64,000 bases of DNA, taken from positions 1,612,001 through 1,676,000 of the forward strand of contig NZ_CP093311.1 of the NCBI RefSeq assembly GCF_024498955.1, given 5' to 3'. How positions within the stretch are numbered: position 1 is the stretch's first letter; each line of letters opens with the position of its first letter. Positions 1 through 9,308 of this stretch are shown here, piece after piece. The translations under genes were made by a program, and so were the position numbers. Source of the DNA: Thermomonas paludicola. Lineage in GTDB: Bacteria; Pseudomonadota; Gammaproteobacteria; Xanthomonadales; Xanthomonadaceae. The notes below the pieces were generated by a model. The model did no database searches. It saw nothing but the letters and a program-made list of their open reading frames with translations, and was not told the origin of the DNA.

Positions 1-759
1 GCTGCGACGGGCACGATCGGACGCCGACAAGTGCAACTGCCCGGCGAAACGCACCGTGCTGTCGTCGTCCTCGACCCCGGTCTGCATGACGTGCGAGCCG
101 CGGTGCGCGGGCTTGCCCTTGTGGGCCGCGCTTTTGTCGGCCTCGCGCACCGGCGCCGCTGGCTTGGGATGGGCATGGCCATGGCCGTGGGTCTTGGCCT
201 TGCCAGCCTCATCCAGCACGACTTCGGCAGCGACGACGGCCTCTGCAGCCACGCGCTCCGCTTCTTCCTGCGCCAGACGACGCTGCTCGGCTTGTTCAGC
301 CGCGCGTTGGCGATCCTTCTCAGCCAGCGCCTGCTGCTCGGCCACGTTGCGCGCCCGCGACTCTTCCAGCTTGCGCAAGGCATCGGCGCGCTCGGCGTCC
401 ATGTCCTCGCTGGCCGAGCCGGGGCGGCCCGCGCCCGGCTTGAGCGTGATCTTCTTGCGGGTCACCACCTCGATGGTGCCAGGGCCGCGGCCGGTCTTGC
501 CGCCGCCGCCCACGGTGATTTCCTGCTTGCGGCTGCGGTTCAGGGTGATCTTGCCCGGCGCAATCGCCTCGTCGGCGGGCTTGTCAGCCTTGCCATGCGC
601 GCGGCGCAGGAACCCGTGCAGCTTCAGTTTCTCGGCGCTGGTGATGACCTGATCGGGGCCGCTGAATTTCATGCCGGCCTCGGCCAGCTGCTCCAGCAGT
701 TTTTCGACCGGTGTATTCACCAGTTCGGCGAGCTTGCGGATAGTGGTTTGCTGCGACAT
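1..759 (-). CDS. infB: Translation initiation factor IF-2, N-terminal part (gene cut by left edge)
   Basis: IF-2 is the GTPase that brings fMet-tRNA to the ribosome. Only the first 253 codons lie in the window and the frame is still open at base 1. The protein starts MSQQTTIRKLAELV, the small IF2_N fold (about residues 1-50). A charged Ala/Glu/Arg linker follows (about 110-200), then the conserved block GSHVM-x-TGVEDDD ending FAGQLHLSASDRARRS, which in Xanthomonas IF-2 precedes the G domain. The G domain itself is outside. The gene lies 84 bp after nusA on the same strand, the standard rimP-nusA-infB order. Family assignment is confident; integrity of the rest cannot be judged. Confidence 0.95.
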   Translation of the reverse strand, partial: MSQQTTIRKLAELVNTPVEKLLEQLAEAGMKFSGPDQVITSAEKLKLHGFLRRAHGKADKPADEAIAPGKITLNRSRKQEITVGGGGKTGRGPGTIEVVTRKKITLKPGAGRPGSASEDMDAERADALRKLEESRARNVAEQQALAEKDRQRAAEQAEQRRLAQEEAERVAAEAVVAAEVVLDEAGKAKTHGHGHAHPKPAAPVREADKSAAHKGKPAHRGSHVMQTGVEDDDSTVRFAGQLHLSASDRARRS

Positions 760-843
760 TCGGTTTCCGGTGCCTTTGGCCGCAACGCGTGCGGCTGGAT
801 AGAGCAGATTGTAGGGCGGGCGCTGGCCCGCCGGGGGCAATAC

Positions 844-2331
844 TTATTCGAACCAGTGTTTGCGCGCTTCCATGATCAGTGCTGCGGCGCGCTCGTCACC
901 CATGTCCTCGACATCGGCGATTTCGTCGGTGGCCATCTCGGCCAACTCCTCGCGAGTGCGCACGCCACGCTCGGCCAGCGCATAGGCAGTGGCCTCATCC
1001 ATCCCCGCGAGCGACAACAGGTCTTCGGCCGGCCGCTGATCCTCCAGCCCTTCCTCGGCCGCCAGCGCGTCATTCAGCAAGGCGTCGCGGGCGCGCGAGC
1101 GCAGTTCCTCGACGATGTCCTCGTCGAAGCCCTCGACCGCCAGCAATTCGCCAACCGGCACGTAGGCGACTTCTTCCACCGTGGTGAAGCCTTCCGCCAC
1201 CAGGATCCCGGCGATTTCCTCGTCCACTTCCAGCTTGTCGATGAACAGCTGGCGGGCAGCCGTCTGCTCGGCTTCGGACTTGGCCTGTACTTGATCGGCC
1301 GTCATCACGTTGAGCTGCCAACCGGTCAGGCGGCTGGCAAGGCGCACGTTCTGGCCGCCACGGCCGATCGCCTTGGCCAGATTGTCCTCGGCCACCGCCA
1401 GGTCCATCGAATGCTTGTCTTCATCGACGATGATCGACTGCACTTCCGCAGGCGCCATCGCGTTGATCACGAACTGCGCCGGGTTGTCGCTCCACAGGAT
1501 GATGTCAACGCGCTCGCCGTTGAGCTCGTTGGTCACCGCCTGCACGCGCGAACCGCGCATGCCGATGCAGGCGCCGATCGGATCGGTGCGGTTGTCATGC
1601 GCCAGCACCGCGATCTTGGCGCGGTCGCCCGGGTCGCGCGCGCAACCCATGATCGACACCAGGCCCTGGCCGACTTCCGGCACTTCCAGCTTGAACAGCT
1701 CCATCATGAATTCCGGCGCGGCGCGGCTGATGAACAGCTGCGGGCCACGCGGCTCGGAACGCACATCGAACAGGTAGCCGCGCACGCGGTCACCGGTGCG
1801 CAACACGTCGCGCGGGATGCCCTTGTCCTTGGCGATGATCGCCTCGGCGTTGCCGCCCAGGTCCACGTAGATGTTGCCGCGCTCGACGCGCTTGACCACG
1901 CCGGTCACCAGCTCGCCCACGCGATCCTTCCAGGCGTCCACCACCTGCGCGCGCTCGGCTTCGCGCACGCGCTGCACGATCACCTGCTTGGCGGCCTGTG
2001 CCGCGATGCGACCGAAATCGGGGTTCTCGATCTGCTCTTCGATGTAGTCGCCAACCTCGACGTCATCGCTTTCGTCCAGCGCGTCCATCAGCCGCACCTG
2101 GCGATCCGGCGACTCCATCACCACGTCGTCGGCCACCACTTCCCAGCGGCGGAACGTTTCGTAGCTGCCGTCCTTGGAATCAATCTGCACGCGCACCAGC
2201 ACGTCTTCGTCGGCATAGCGCTTCTTGGCCGCAGACGCCAGTGCGGCCTCGATCGCCTCCAGGATGACCGACTCCGGCACCCCCTTCTCGGCCGCAACCG
2301 CATCGACGACCAGCAACAGTTCCTTGCTCAT
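844..2331 (-). CDS. nusA: Transcription termination/antitermination factor NusA
   Basis: NusA binds RNA polymerase and nascent RNA and modulates pausing, termination and rRNA antitermination. The 495-residue product has the expected order: N-terminal RNAP-binding domain (from MSKELLLVVDAVAAEKG), an S1 domain near residues 135-200 (VTGVVKRVERGNIYVDLG), two KH domains (GACIGMRGSRVQAV and AKAIGRGGQNVRLA), and two acidic helix-hairpin-helix repeats at the C-terminus ending in ARKHWFE. Length matches the proteobacterial family (about 495-505). Its start is 5 bp after the rimP stop, so it is co-transcribed with rimP and infB. Confidence 0.97.
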   Translation of the reverse strand: MSKELLLVVDAVAAEKGVPESVILEAIEAALASAAKKRYADEDVLVRVQIDSKDGSYETFRRWEVVADDVVMESPDRQVRLMDALDESDDVEVGDYIEEQIENPDFGRIAAQAAKQVIVQRVREAERAQVVDAWKDRVGELVTGVVKRVERGNIYVDLGGNAEAIIAKDKGIPRDVLRTGDRVRGYLFDVRSEPRGPQLFISRAAPEFMMELFKLEVPEVGQGLVSIMGCARDPGDRAKIAVLAHDNRTDPIGACIGMRGSRVQAVTNELNGERVDIILWSDNPAQFVINAMAPAEVQSIIVDEDKHSMDLAVAEDNLAKAIGRGGQNVRLASRLTGWQLNVMTADQVQAKSEAEQTAARQLFIDKLEVDEEIAGILVAEGFTTVEEVAYVPVGELLAVEGFDEDIVEELRSRARDALLNDALAAEEGLEDQRPAEDLLSLAGMDEATAYALAERGVRTREELAEMATDEIADVEDMGDERAAALIMEARKHWFE

Positions 2332-2336
2332 GCCAC

Positions 2337-2957
2337 TTACTCCGCATCAAGCGGCCCGCCGGCCGCCGTCTTGTTGGTTGGATGATTCTTCGCCGCAGGC
2401 GTCTTGCCCGCCGGCTTTTTCCGTTTCCCGGGCCGCACGTCGCGCCCGGACTTATCCTGTGCCGGCGCAAGCCCAAGCGCCACCCAGTCGGGCACCAGCT
2501 TCGCCTTGTCCACGTTGCCGGCATCGATTTCAAACTCGCTGCCGTCCAGGCCGAACACGATGGCGTTGCCGTCCACCCGCAGAATCTCGCCCTGCAGCCG
2601 GCGCCGCCCGTCCTGCGGCAGCTTCAGCGTCACCTTCGCGCATTCGCCCACGAAGCGCGCGAACTGCGCCGCGCCGAACAGCGGGCGATCCAGCCCTGGC
2701 GACGACACTTCGAGCGTGTAGTTGCCGGTGATCGGATCGGCGACATCCAGCTGCGCCGACACCTCGCGACTCACCGACTCACAATCTTCGATGCCCACAT
2801 GGCGAACGGCCTGCTCGCTTGCCGGCACGTCGATGTACAGGCGCAGCACCGCGCCACCACCCGGCGAGGGCAGGTATTCGATGCCGAGCAGCTCCAAGCC
2901 CATCGATGCAACGGTGGGCGAAAGCAGCGCGGAAATTTCGTCGGCCTTGTCTGTCAC
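2337..2957 (-). CDS. rimP: Ribosome maturation factor RimP
   Basis: RimP assists late maturation of the 30S subunit. I place the start at the GTG at 2957 (protein VTDKADEISALLSPTV...), giving 206 residues. The same frame is open upstream to 3269, but that part reads through the terminator hairpin and the tRNA, so it is not coding. Recognisable are the N-terminal RimP domain (LGIEYLPSPGGGAVLRLYID), the SPGLDRPLF motif at the domain junction, and an SH3-like C-terminal domain with a basic Lys/Ala-rich tail. An AGCAGG-type ribosome site precedes the GTG. First protein gene of the rimP-nusA-infB operon. Confidence 0.93.
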   Translation of the reverse strand: MTDKADEISALLSPTVASMGLELLGIEYLPSPGGGAVLRLYIDVPASEQAVRHVGIEDCESVSREVSAQLDVADPITGNYTLEVSSPGLDRPLFGAAQFARFVGECAKVTLKLPQDGRRRLQGEILRVDGNAIVFGLDGSEFEIDAGNVDKAKLVPDWVALGLAPAQDKSGRDVRPGKRKKPAGKTPAAKNHPTNKTAAGGPLDAE

Positions 2958-3010
2958 GTCATGCCTGCTGAAAAACCCTGAAAACCCGTGGAACACAGAC
3001 GCCAGAAACG

Positions 3011-3034
3011 AAAAAGGACCCATTGGGCCCTTTT
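3011..3034 (-). terminator. Intrinsic terminator or attenuator between tRNA-fMet and rimP
   Basis: On the minus strand AAAAGGGCCC and GGGTCCTTTT pair over ten positions (one G-U) around the 3-nt loop AAT, followed by a run of T, a standard intrinsic terminator. It lies after the initiator tRNA and before rimP. In E. coli a terminator likewise separates metY from rimP-nusA-infB, so partial read-through is plausible. The stem is nearly symmetric, so some function on the plus strand is possible. Confidence 0.75.
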
Positions 3035-3113
3035 CCGATGACGCTGGATTGCGAAAGTCTGGAGATACTTTCGCGAGCCCGAGCCCGACACTGAAATCGA
3101 CAGTGCTGAAACT

Positions 3114-3190
3114 TGGTAGCGGGGGCAGGATTTGAACCTGCGACCTTCGGGTTATGAGCCCGACGAGCTGCCAGACTGCTCCACCCCGCA
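3114..3190 (-). tRNA. Initiator tRNA-fMet (anticodon CAT)
   Basis: A 77-nt cloverleaf with encoded CCA on the minus strand. The anticodon loop is CTCATAA, flanked by the three consecutive G-C pairs (GGG/CCC) diagnostic of initiator tRNA. The T-loop GGTTCAAATCC and a GC-rich acceptor stem are intact. Position 1 is U and position 72 is U, so the end pair is unpaired, as expected for an initiator (C1-A72 in E. coli). It sits between nuoN and rimP, equivalent to metY upstream of rimP-nusA-infB in E. coli. Confidence 0.95.
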
Positions 3191-3261
3191 GCAGAAGCGA
3201 GATTATGCCGGCAAGCGCATTTTTACGCAAGCCATTTCGTACGATTCTTTGCAATCTGCGT

Positions 3262-4725
3262 TCAGGCAAACGCGAGCTGGCACCACGCCATCAACGGGTT
3301 CCAGAACACGCCCAGCACCAACAGGCCCAGCGCGTTGACGCCGAAGACCAGGCGCAGCAGGCGGTCATCGCGCGGCAGCACCGGCTCGCCCACCGGCTCG
3401 TCGAAGTACATGACCTTGATCACGCGCAGGTAGTAGAACGCGCCGATCACCGCGAACACCACGCCGACGATGGCCAGCCACAGCATGCCGCCGTTGAGGG
3501 CCGCGCGCAGCACCGCCAATTTGGCCCAGAAACCGAGGAACGGCGGGATGCCGGCCAGCGAGGCCATCACGCACAGCACCATGCCGGCAGTCCACGGGTC
3601 GCGTGCGTTCAGGCCCTTGAAGTCTTCGATGCGATCGGCTTCGAAGCCGCGCCGCGCCAGCAGCACGATCACGCCGAACGCCGCAGTCGCCATCAATGCA
3701 TAGCTGATCGCATAGAACATCGATGCCGCATAGCCTTCCGCGCCGCCACCGGCCAAGCCAAGGAACAGGAAGCCGACGTGGGAAATCGTCGAATAGGCCA
3801 GCATGCGCTTGAGGTTGGCCTGCATCAGCGCGATCACGTTGCCCACCACCAGCGACAACGCCGCCAGCACGGCCAGCATCGGCTGCCACTGCTCGGCCAG
3901 CGGCGCGGCACCGAAGCCCAGCAGGCGCACCACCATGGCAAATGCGGCCAGCTTGGGCGCAGAGCCGATGAACAGGGTGATCGGGGTCGGCGCGCCGTGA
4001 TAGACGTCCGGCAACCACATGTGGAACGGGGCGGCGCCGAACTTGAAGGCGATGCCGGCGATCATGAACACCACGCCGGTCAGCAGCAACAGCGGCTGCG
4101 CGACGTCAGGCGCGGCTGTGCGGATGGTGGCAAGGTCCAGGCTGCCGGTAGCGCCGTAGACCAGCGACATGCCGTACAGCAGCAGGCCGGACGCCAGTGC
4201 GCCCAGCACGAAGTATTTCATCGCCGCTTCCGAAGCCAGCGGACTGTCACGGTCAATGGCCACCAGCGCGTACGAGCTCAGCGCCAGCAGCTCCAGGCCC
4301 AGATAGACCATGATCAGGCTGCCGGCCGAGATCAGCAGCATCATGCCGAGCACGGCGAACAGCATCAGCACCGACACTTCGCCCTTGTACAGCCCACGCT
4401 CGCGCAGGTAAGGCCATACGAACAGCAGCGCCAGCGCGGAAATCACGCACGTGGCGATTTTCAGCACATCCGCCATGGTGTCGCGCAGGAACATGTCGTT
4501 CAGCACCGGGCTGCCATCGCCCGCGCCAACGCCAGCGACAAGCAGCCCCGCCACCACCAGCAGGCTGACAACGGAAAGCACGTGCGTCACCGCGCGCTGG
4601 CTGTCCTTCAGGAACAAATCCAGCATCAGCAGTGCGAACGCGGCGCCAACCAGCGCAAGTTCGGGAATCAACGGCAGCAATTCGGTGATTGCCGGCATGG
4701 CGAGAGTGGCCTGCATCGTCGTCAT
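3262..4725 (-). CDS. nuoN: NADH-quinone oxidoreductase subunit N
   Basis: Antiporter-like proton-pumping subunit of complex I in the inner membrane, 487 residues with about 14 hydrophobic segments. The Mrp-type core is seen in LLIYGMSLVYGATGSLD, the FKFGAAPFHMWLPDVYHGAPTP segment (the broken-helix region with Lys and His of the channel) and LKRMLAYSTISHVGFLF. Last gene of the operon, 4 bp after nuoM and 72 bp before tRNA-fMet. An initial MTTM leaves the start uncertain by three codons. Confidence 0.97.
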   Translation of the reverse strand: MTTMQATLAMPAITELLPLIPELALVGAAFALLMLDLFLKDSQRAVTHVLSVVSLLVVAGLLVAGVGAGDGSPVLNDMFLRDTMADVLKIATCVISALALLFVWPYLRERGLYKGEVSVLMLFAVLGMMLLISAGSLIMVYLGLELLALSSYALVAIDRDSPLASEAAMKYFVLGALASGLLLYGMSLVYGATGSLDLATIRTAAPDVAQPLLLLTGVVFMIAGIAFKFGAAPFHMWLPDVYHGAPTPITLFIGSAPKLAAFAMVVRLLGFGAAPLAEQWQPMLAVLAALSLVVGNVIALMQANLKRMLAYSTISHVGFLFLGLAGGGAEGYAASMFYAISYALMATAAFGVIVLLARRGFEADRIEDFKGLNARDPWTAGMVLCVMASLAGIPPFLGFWAKLAVLRAALNGGMLWLAIVGVVFAVIGAFYYLRVIKVMYFDEPVGEPVLPRDDRLLRLVFGVNALGLLVLGVFWNPLMAWCQLAFA

Positions 4726-4729
4726 GTCC

Positions 4730-6256
4730 TCAGAGTTTCGTCGCGGCGAGCTGGCCCGCCAGTTGCGCGATGGAAGGCTCCATCAGGTCGGTCAACGGCC
4801 TGGGATACACACCCAGCGCCAGGGTGAAGGCGGCAAATACGCCCAGCACGATCCATTCCCGCGCGTTGATGTCGTCGAGCTTGGCCACGTGCGCATTGCC
4901 CACGTCGCCCCAGATGATCCGCTTGGTCAGCCACAGCGAATAGCCCGCGCCGATGACCAGGGTCAGCGCAGCGCCCAGGCCGATCAGCGGGTTGTGCTGG
5001 AAGCTGGCCAGCACGACCAGGAATTCACCGACGAAGCCGCTGGTGCCCGGCAGGCCACAGTTGGCCATGGCAAAGAACACCCAGAACAACGCGAACCACG
5101 GCATCACCTTCGCCACGCCGCCGTAGTCCTTGATCATGCGGGTGTGCATGCGGTCGTACAGCACGCCGACGCAGGAGAACATCGCGCCGGAAATGAACCC
5201 GTGGCTGATCATCTGCACCATTGCACCCTGCAGGCCAAGGCGGGCGGTATCGCCCAAGCCTTGATCGCGGACGAGCGAGAACGCGATGAAGGTGCCCAGG
5301 ATCACGAAGCCCATGTGCGCGACCGACGAATAGGCGATCAGCTTCTTCATGTCGGCCTGCGCCAGCGCCACCATGCCGACGTAGATGATTGCAATCAGGC
5401 TGAAGGTGATCATCAGCCAGGCGTACTCGTGGCCCGCATCGGGCACGATCGGCAGGGTGAAGCGCAGGAAACCATAGCCACCGATTTTCAGCATGACCGC
5501 GGCCAGGATCACCGAACCGCCGGTCGGCGCCTCCACGTGTGCGTCGGGCAGCCAGGTATGCACCGGAAACATCGGCACCTTGATCGCGAACGCGCCGAAG
5601 AAGGCAAAGAACAACCACGTCTGTTCGGTCATGGTCAGCGGCAGCGCGGCCATGTCGGCGATCTGCCAGCTGCCGCCCTTCAGGTACAGGTAGATCAGCC
5701 CGACCAGCATGAACACCGAGCCGAGGAAGGTGTACAGGAAGAACTTCAGCGAGGCATAGATGCGGCGAGGGCCACCCCACACGCCGATCACGATGAACAT
5801 CGGGATCAGCATGGCCTCGAAGAACACGTAGAACAGCATCGAGTCCAGCGCACAGAACACGCCGACCATCACGCCTTCGAGGATCATCAGGCACGCGAAA
5901 TACTGTGCCACGCGCTTGTCAACCGAGCCCCATGCGCCGACCAGCACCAGCACGCCCAGCAGCGTGGTCAGGCCGATCAGCGGAGCCGACAGTCCATCGA
6001 CACCCAGGTGGTACTGGATGTCATAGGCCGGAATCCACGCGCGCTGTTCGACGAACTGCATCGCCGCCGTGCCCATGTCGAAGCCGGTGAACAGCGGGAT
6101 CGTCAGCGCCAAGGCCAACAGCGCGAAACCGAGCGCCACCCAGCGCGCCAGTTCGGGCCGCTTGTTGCCGGCAAGCAGGGAGAACACGCCACCGAGGATC
6201 GGCAGCCAGATCAGCAGACTAAGCAGGGGCCATTGGGTCACGCTTGCGGTATCCAT
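4730..6256 (-). CDS. nuoM: NADH-quinone oxidoreductase subunit M
   Basis: Second antiporter-like membrane subunit of complex I, 508 residues. It begins MDTASVTQWPLLSLLIWLP. Diagnostic segments are YHLGVDGLSAPLI, the lateral Glu-containing helix FYVFFEAMLIPMF, FAIKVPMFPVHTWLPDAHVEAPT and MKKLIAYSSVAHMGFV, which carry the conserved Glu and Lys of the proton path. It follows nuoL by 18 bp and precedes nuoN by 4 bp. Confidence 0.97.
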   Translation of the reverse strand: MDTASVTQWPLLSLLIWLPILGGVFSLLAGNKRPELARWVALGFALLALALTIPLFTGFDMGTAAMQFVEQRAWIPAYDIQYHLGVDGLSAPLIGLTTLLGVLVLVGAWGSVDKRVAQYFACLMILEGVMVGVFCALDSMLFYVFFEAMLIPMFIVIGVWGGPRRIYASLKFFLYTFLGSVFMLVGLIYLYLKGGSWQIADMAALPLTMTEQTWLFFAFFGAFAIKVPMFPVHTWLPDAHVEAPTGGSVILAAVMLKIGGYGFLRFTLPIVPDAGHEYAWLMITFSLIAIIYVGMVALAQADMKKLIAYSSVAHMGFVILGTFIAFSLVRDQGLGDTARLGLQGAMVQMISHGFISGAMFSCVGVLYDRMHTRMIKDYGGVAKVMPWFALFWVFFAMANCGLPGTSGFVGEFLVVLASFQHNPLIGLGAALTLVIGAGYSLWLTKRIIWGDVGNAHVAKLDDINAREWIVLGVFAAFTLALGVYPRPLTDLMEPSIAQLAGQLAATKL

Positions 6257-6274
6257 CTCGTCGTCGGTTCCGGC

Positions 6275-8338
6275 TTATTGCCAGTAGTACTTGGTCATCG
6301 CCAGCAAGGCGACCAGGCCAAGGATCATTGCGAACGCATAGTGGTAGAGGTAGCCGGTCTGCACCTTGCGCACCATTGCCGCCACCATGCCGACCAGGTT
6401 GGCGCTGCCATTCACCGCCACGCCGTCGATCAGCTTGCTGTCGATCTCGCTGGACACCTTGCCCAGCTTCAGGCTGCCGCCGGCAAGGCCACCAATCCAC
6501 AGGTCATCCATGTAGTACTTGCGCTCCAGCAAACGGATCGGCGCGGCCAGCGCGCGGGTGATGCCCGTGCGCAATTCCGGTTTGACCAGATACAGCAGGG
6601 TCGCCAGAGCAAAGCCCGCCAGCGCCAACCAGAACGCGGGCGCCATGAAGCCGTGCAGCGCGAATGCGATGGGCCCGTGGAACTCTTCGGCCAACTTGGC
6701 GACGACGTCGTTTTCCTGCAGCACGCGGATCGCGCCTTCGAAGAACGGCGCCTGCCTGGCATGCCCCAGCATGTCGGTGCCGAACAGCATCGGCCCGACA
6801 GTGATGAAACCGATCAGCGCCGACGGAATCGCCAGCAACACCAGCGGCAGTGTCACCACCCATGGCGACTCGTGCGGCACATGCGCGCCGTGGTGGCCAT
6901 GGTCGTCGTGGTGCGCGTCGTGGCCGTGCGCGTGCTGGTTCTGCTTGAAGCGCTCTTCACCGAAGAAGGTGAGGTACAGCAGGCGGAAGCTGTAGAAGCT
7001 GGTCACGAACGCGCCCAACAACACCGCCCAGTTGGCGTACTGCGCCACCCAGCTCGCGGAGTTGGCCGCATGTTCGGCCGCAGCCTCGATGATGGTGTCC
7101 TTGGAATAGAAACCGGCGAAGAACGGCGTCCCCACCAGCGCCAGCGTGCCCACCCACATGGTGATGTGGGTGATCGGCATGTACTTGCGCAGGCCACCCA
7201 TCTTGCGCATGTCCTGCTCGTGGTGCATGCCGATGATCACGCTGCCCGCGCCGAGGAACAGCAGCGCCTTGAAGAAGGCATGGGTCATCAGGTGGAAGAC
7301 CGCGGCCGAATAGGCGGAGACGCCCAACGCCACCGTCATGTAGCCGAGCTGCGACAGGGTTGAATACGCCACCACGCGCTTGATGTCGTTCTGCACCATG
7401 CCGATCAGGCCGGTCCAGAACGCCGTGGTGGCACCGATGAACAGGACGAACTCCAGCGCAGTCGGCGACAGCTCGAACAGCGGCGACATGCGCGCCACCA
7501 TGAAGATGCCGGCGGTCACCATGGTCGCGGCATGGATCAGCGCCGAGATGGGGGTCGGGCCTTCCATCGAGTCCGGCAGCCACACATGCAGCGGCACCTG
7601 TGCCGACTTGCCCATTGCACCGATGAACAGGCAGATGCAGATCACCGTGGGAACCGCCCACGCATGGCCCGGCAGGATCTCCACCGACATGCCCTTGATC
7701 GCGTCGGCATGGGCGAATGCGGTGCCATAGTCAAGCGAACCGATCCAGTACAGCACGCCGGAAATGCCCAGCAGGAAGCCGAAGTCGCCGACGCGGTTGA
7801 CCAGGAACGCCTTGAGATTGGCGAACACCGCGGTCGGCTTCTTGTACCAGAAGCCGATCAGCAGGTAGGACACCAGGCCCACCGCTTCCCAGCCGAAGAA
7901 CAGCTGCATGAAGTTGTTGCTCATCACCAGCATCAGCATGCTGAAGGTGAACAGCGAGATGTAGCTGAAGAAGCGCGTGTAACCGTCATCCTCGGCCATG
8001 TAGCCGATGGTGTAGATGTGCACCAGCAGCGAGACGAAAGTCACCACCACCATCATCATCGCGGTGAGCTTGTCCACCATGAAGCCGACGTTGACCGAGA
8101 TGTCGCCGGCCTGCAGCCAGGTGTAGAGGTTTTCGTTGAACGTCGAGGCACCCTGCAGCAGCTGCCACAGCACGTGCGCCGACAGCGCACAGCTGGCGGC
8201 CACGCCAAGGATGGTGACGGTATGCGCGCCGGCACGGCCGATCCGGCGGCCGAACAGACCGGCCAGGATGCTGCCGATCAGCGGCAGCAGCACGACCAGC
8301 ACGAGTTGTGTCTTGGAGATCAGGATTGCCGAATCCAT
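6275..8338 (-). CDS. nuoL: NADH-quinone oxidoreductase subunit L
   Basis: Distal antiporter-like subunit, 687 residues, with the long C-terminal lateral helix expected of NuoL. Conserved blocks include FFGWEAVGLVSYLLIGFW, MGKSAQVPLHVWLPDSMEGPTP and IKRVVAYSTLSQLGYM. Around residues 464-487 is a His/Asp-rich loop (QHAHGHDAHHDDHGHHG) between membrane helices. Such loops occur in some proteobacterial NuoL proteins but vary in length; a metal-binding role is only a guess. nuoK lies 4 bp upstream. Confidence 0.97.
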   Translation of the reverse strand: MDSAILISKTQLVLVVLLPLIGSILAGLFGRRIGRAGAHTVTILGVAASCALSAHVLWQLLQGASTFNENLYTWLQAGDISVNVGFMVDKLTAMMMVVVTFVSLLVHIYTIGYMAEDDGYTRFFSYISLFTFSMLMLVMSNNFMQLFFGWEAVGLVSYLLIGFWYKKPTAVFANLKAFLVNRVGDFGFLLGISGVLYWIGSLDYGTAFAHADAIKGMSVEILPGHAWAVPTVICICLFIGAMGKSAQVPLHVWLPDSMEGPTPISALIHAATMVTAGIFMVARMSPLFELSPTALEFVLFIGATTAFWTGLIGMVQNDIKRVVAYSTLSQLGYMTVALGVSAYSAAVFHLMTHAFFKALLFLGAGSVIIGMHHEQDMRKMGGLRKYMPITHITMWVGTLALVGTPFFAGFYSKDTIIEAAAEHAANSASWVAQYANWAVLLGAFVTSFYSFRLLYLTFFGEERFKQNQHAHGHDAHHDDHGHHGAHVPHESPWVVTLPLVLLAIPSALIGFITVGPMLFGTDMLGHARQAPFFEGAIRVLQENDVVAKLAEEFHGPIAFALHGFMAPAFWLALAGFALATLLYLVKPELRTGITRALAAPIRLLERKYYMDDLWIGGLAGGSLKLGKVSSEIDSKLIDGVAVNGSANLVGMVAAMVRKVQTGYLYHYAFAMILGLVALLAMTKYYWQ

Positions 8339-8342
8339 CAGG

Positions 8343-8666
8343 TCAGCCCTTCAAACTGTCGATGTCCGCCACGTCGATGCTGCGGCGGTTGCGGAACAGG
8401 GTCACCAGGATCGCCAGGCCGATCGCGGCCTCAGCAGCGGCAACGGTGAGGATGAAGAACACGAACACCTGACCGGCGGCGTCACCCAGCGAGCGCGAGA
8501 ACGCGACGAAGTTGATGTTCACCGACAGCAGCATCAGTTCCAGCGAGATCAACAACATGATCACGTTCTTGCGGTTCAGGAACAGGCCGGCGACGCTGAT
8601 GCAGAACAGCACCGCGCCCAGCGCCAGGTAGTGGCCCAAGGTCAGGGCAGACAACAGGTTGCTCAT
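8343..8666 (-). CDS. nuoK: NADH-quinone oxidoreductase subunit K
   Basis: Small membrane subunit of complex I (107 residues, three membrane helices). The segments [21 protein letters not shown] and [15 protein letters not shown] carry the two conserved intramembrane glutamates needed for proton transfer. The start overlaps the end of nuoJ by 4 bp. Length and order are typical. Confidence 0.97.
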   Translation of the reverse strand: MSNLLSALTLGHYLALGAVLFCISVAGLFLNRKNVIMLLISLELMLLSVNINFVAFSRSLGDAAGQVFVFFILTVAAAEAAIGLAILVTLFRNRRSIDVADIDSLKG

Positions 8667-9295
8667 TGGCCGCCCTCCTCTGGCTGGGTGGCTGCAAGCG
8701 GTCGTTCCGCCTGCATTCGCACCATTCGCACGCGATCAGCGGCGCGCGCGCGCACCTGCTCGGACGGGTTCTGGTGACGCGCGCCCGGGCGCCGGCGCAG
8801 GGTCAGCATCACCGCCGCCACCACTGCCACGGTCAGGATCACCGCCGCCACTTCGAACGGCAGCATGAAATCGGTGAACAGAGCACGCGCCAGCCACAGC
8901 GTGTTGGGCACATCGGTGGCCGCATCGGCCAGCGGCGATTGCAGGGCGTTGCGCACGCCGATCAGGGTCAGCATTTGCGCCAGCATGACCAGCGCCACCA
9001 CCAGCCCCACCGGCAGATAGCGCACGTAGCCTTCGCGGATGGGCGCCTTGTCCATGTCCAACATCATCACCACGAACAGGAACAGCACCATCACCGCGCC
9101 GACATACACCACCACCAGCGCAACACCGAGGAATTCGGCGCCACCGATGATCCACGTGCACGCGACCGAGAAGAAGGTCAGCACCAGCCATAGCACGGCG
9201 TGCACGGCGTTGCGCGCGCTGATCGTGGCCAACGCCGCGGCCGCGGCAACCGCCGCGAAGCCGAGGAAGGCAAGGGTTGGGAAATCGAAGTCCAT
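8663..9295 (-). CDS. nuoJ: NADH-quinone oxidoreductase subunit J
   Basis: Membrane subunit of complex I, 210 residues from the ATG at 9295 ([16 protein letters not shown]). The frame is open 24 codons further, but those overlap the end of nuoI and do not look like NuoJ. Five hydrophobic segments include the conserved helix [40 protein letters not shown] (given here as a landmark only), containing the pi-bulge Gly/Tyr region. The C-terminal 35 residues after LTLRRRPG are Arg-rich, cytoplasmic and poorly conserved. Confidence 0.95.
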   Translation of the reverse strand: MDFDFPTLAFLGFAAVAAAAALATISARNAVHAVLWLVLTFFSVACTWIIGGAEFLGVALVVVYVGAVMVLFLFVVMMLDMDKAPIREGYVRYLPVGLVVALVMLAQMLTLIGVRNALQSPLADAATDVPNTLWLARALFTDFMLPFEVAAVILTVAVVAAVMLTLRRRPGARHQNPSEQVRARAADRVRMVRMQAERPLAATQPEEGGQ

Positions 9296-9308
9296 GCGTG
9301 GTCTTGCC

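Noticed and set aside
31..2385. 784-codon plus-strand frame opposite infB and nusA
   Set aside because: Antisense to two conserved genes; composition typical of shadows.
3154..7363. Long plus-strand open frames (557 and 970 codons) antisense to nuoN, nuoM and nuoL
   Set aside because: His/Gln/Arg-rich translations without family motifs, produced by GC-rich third positions of the true minus-strand genes.
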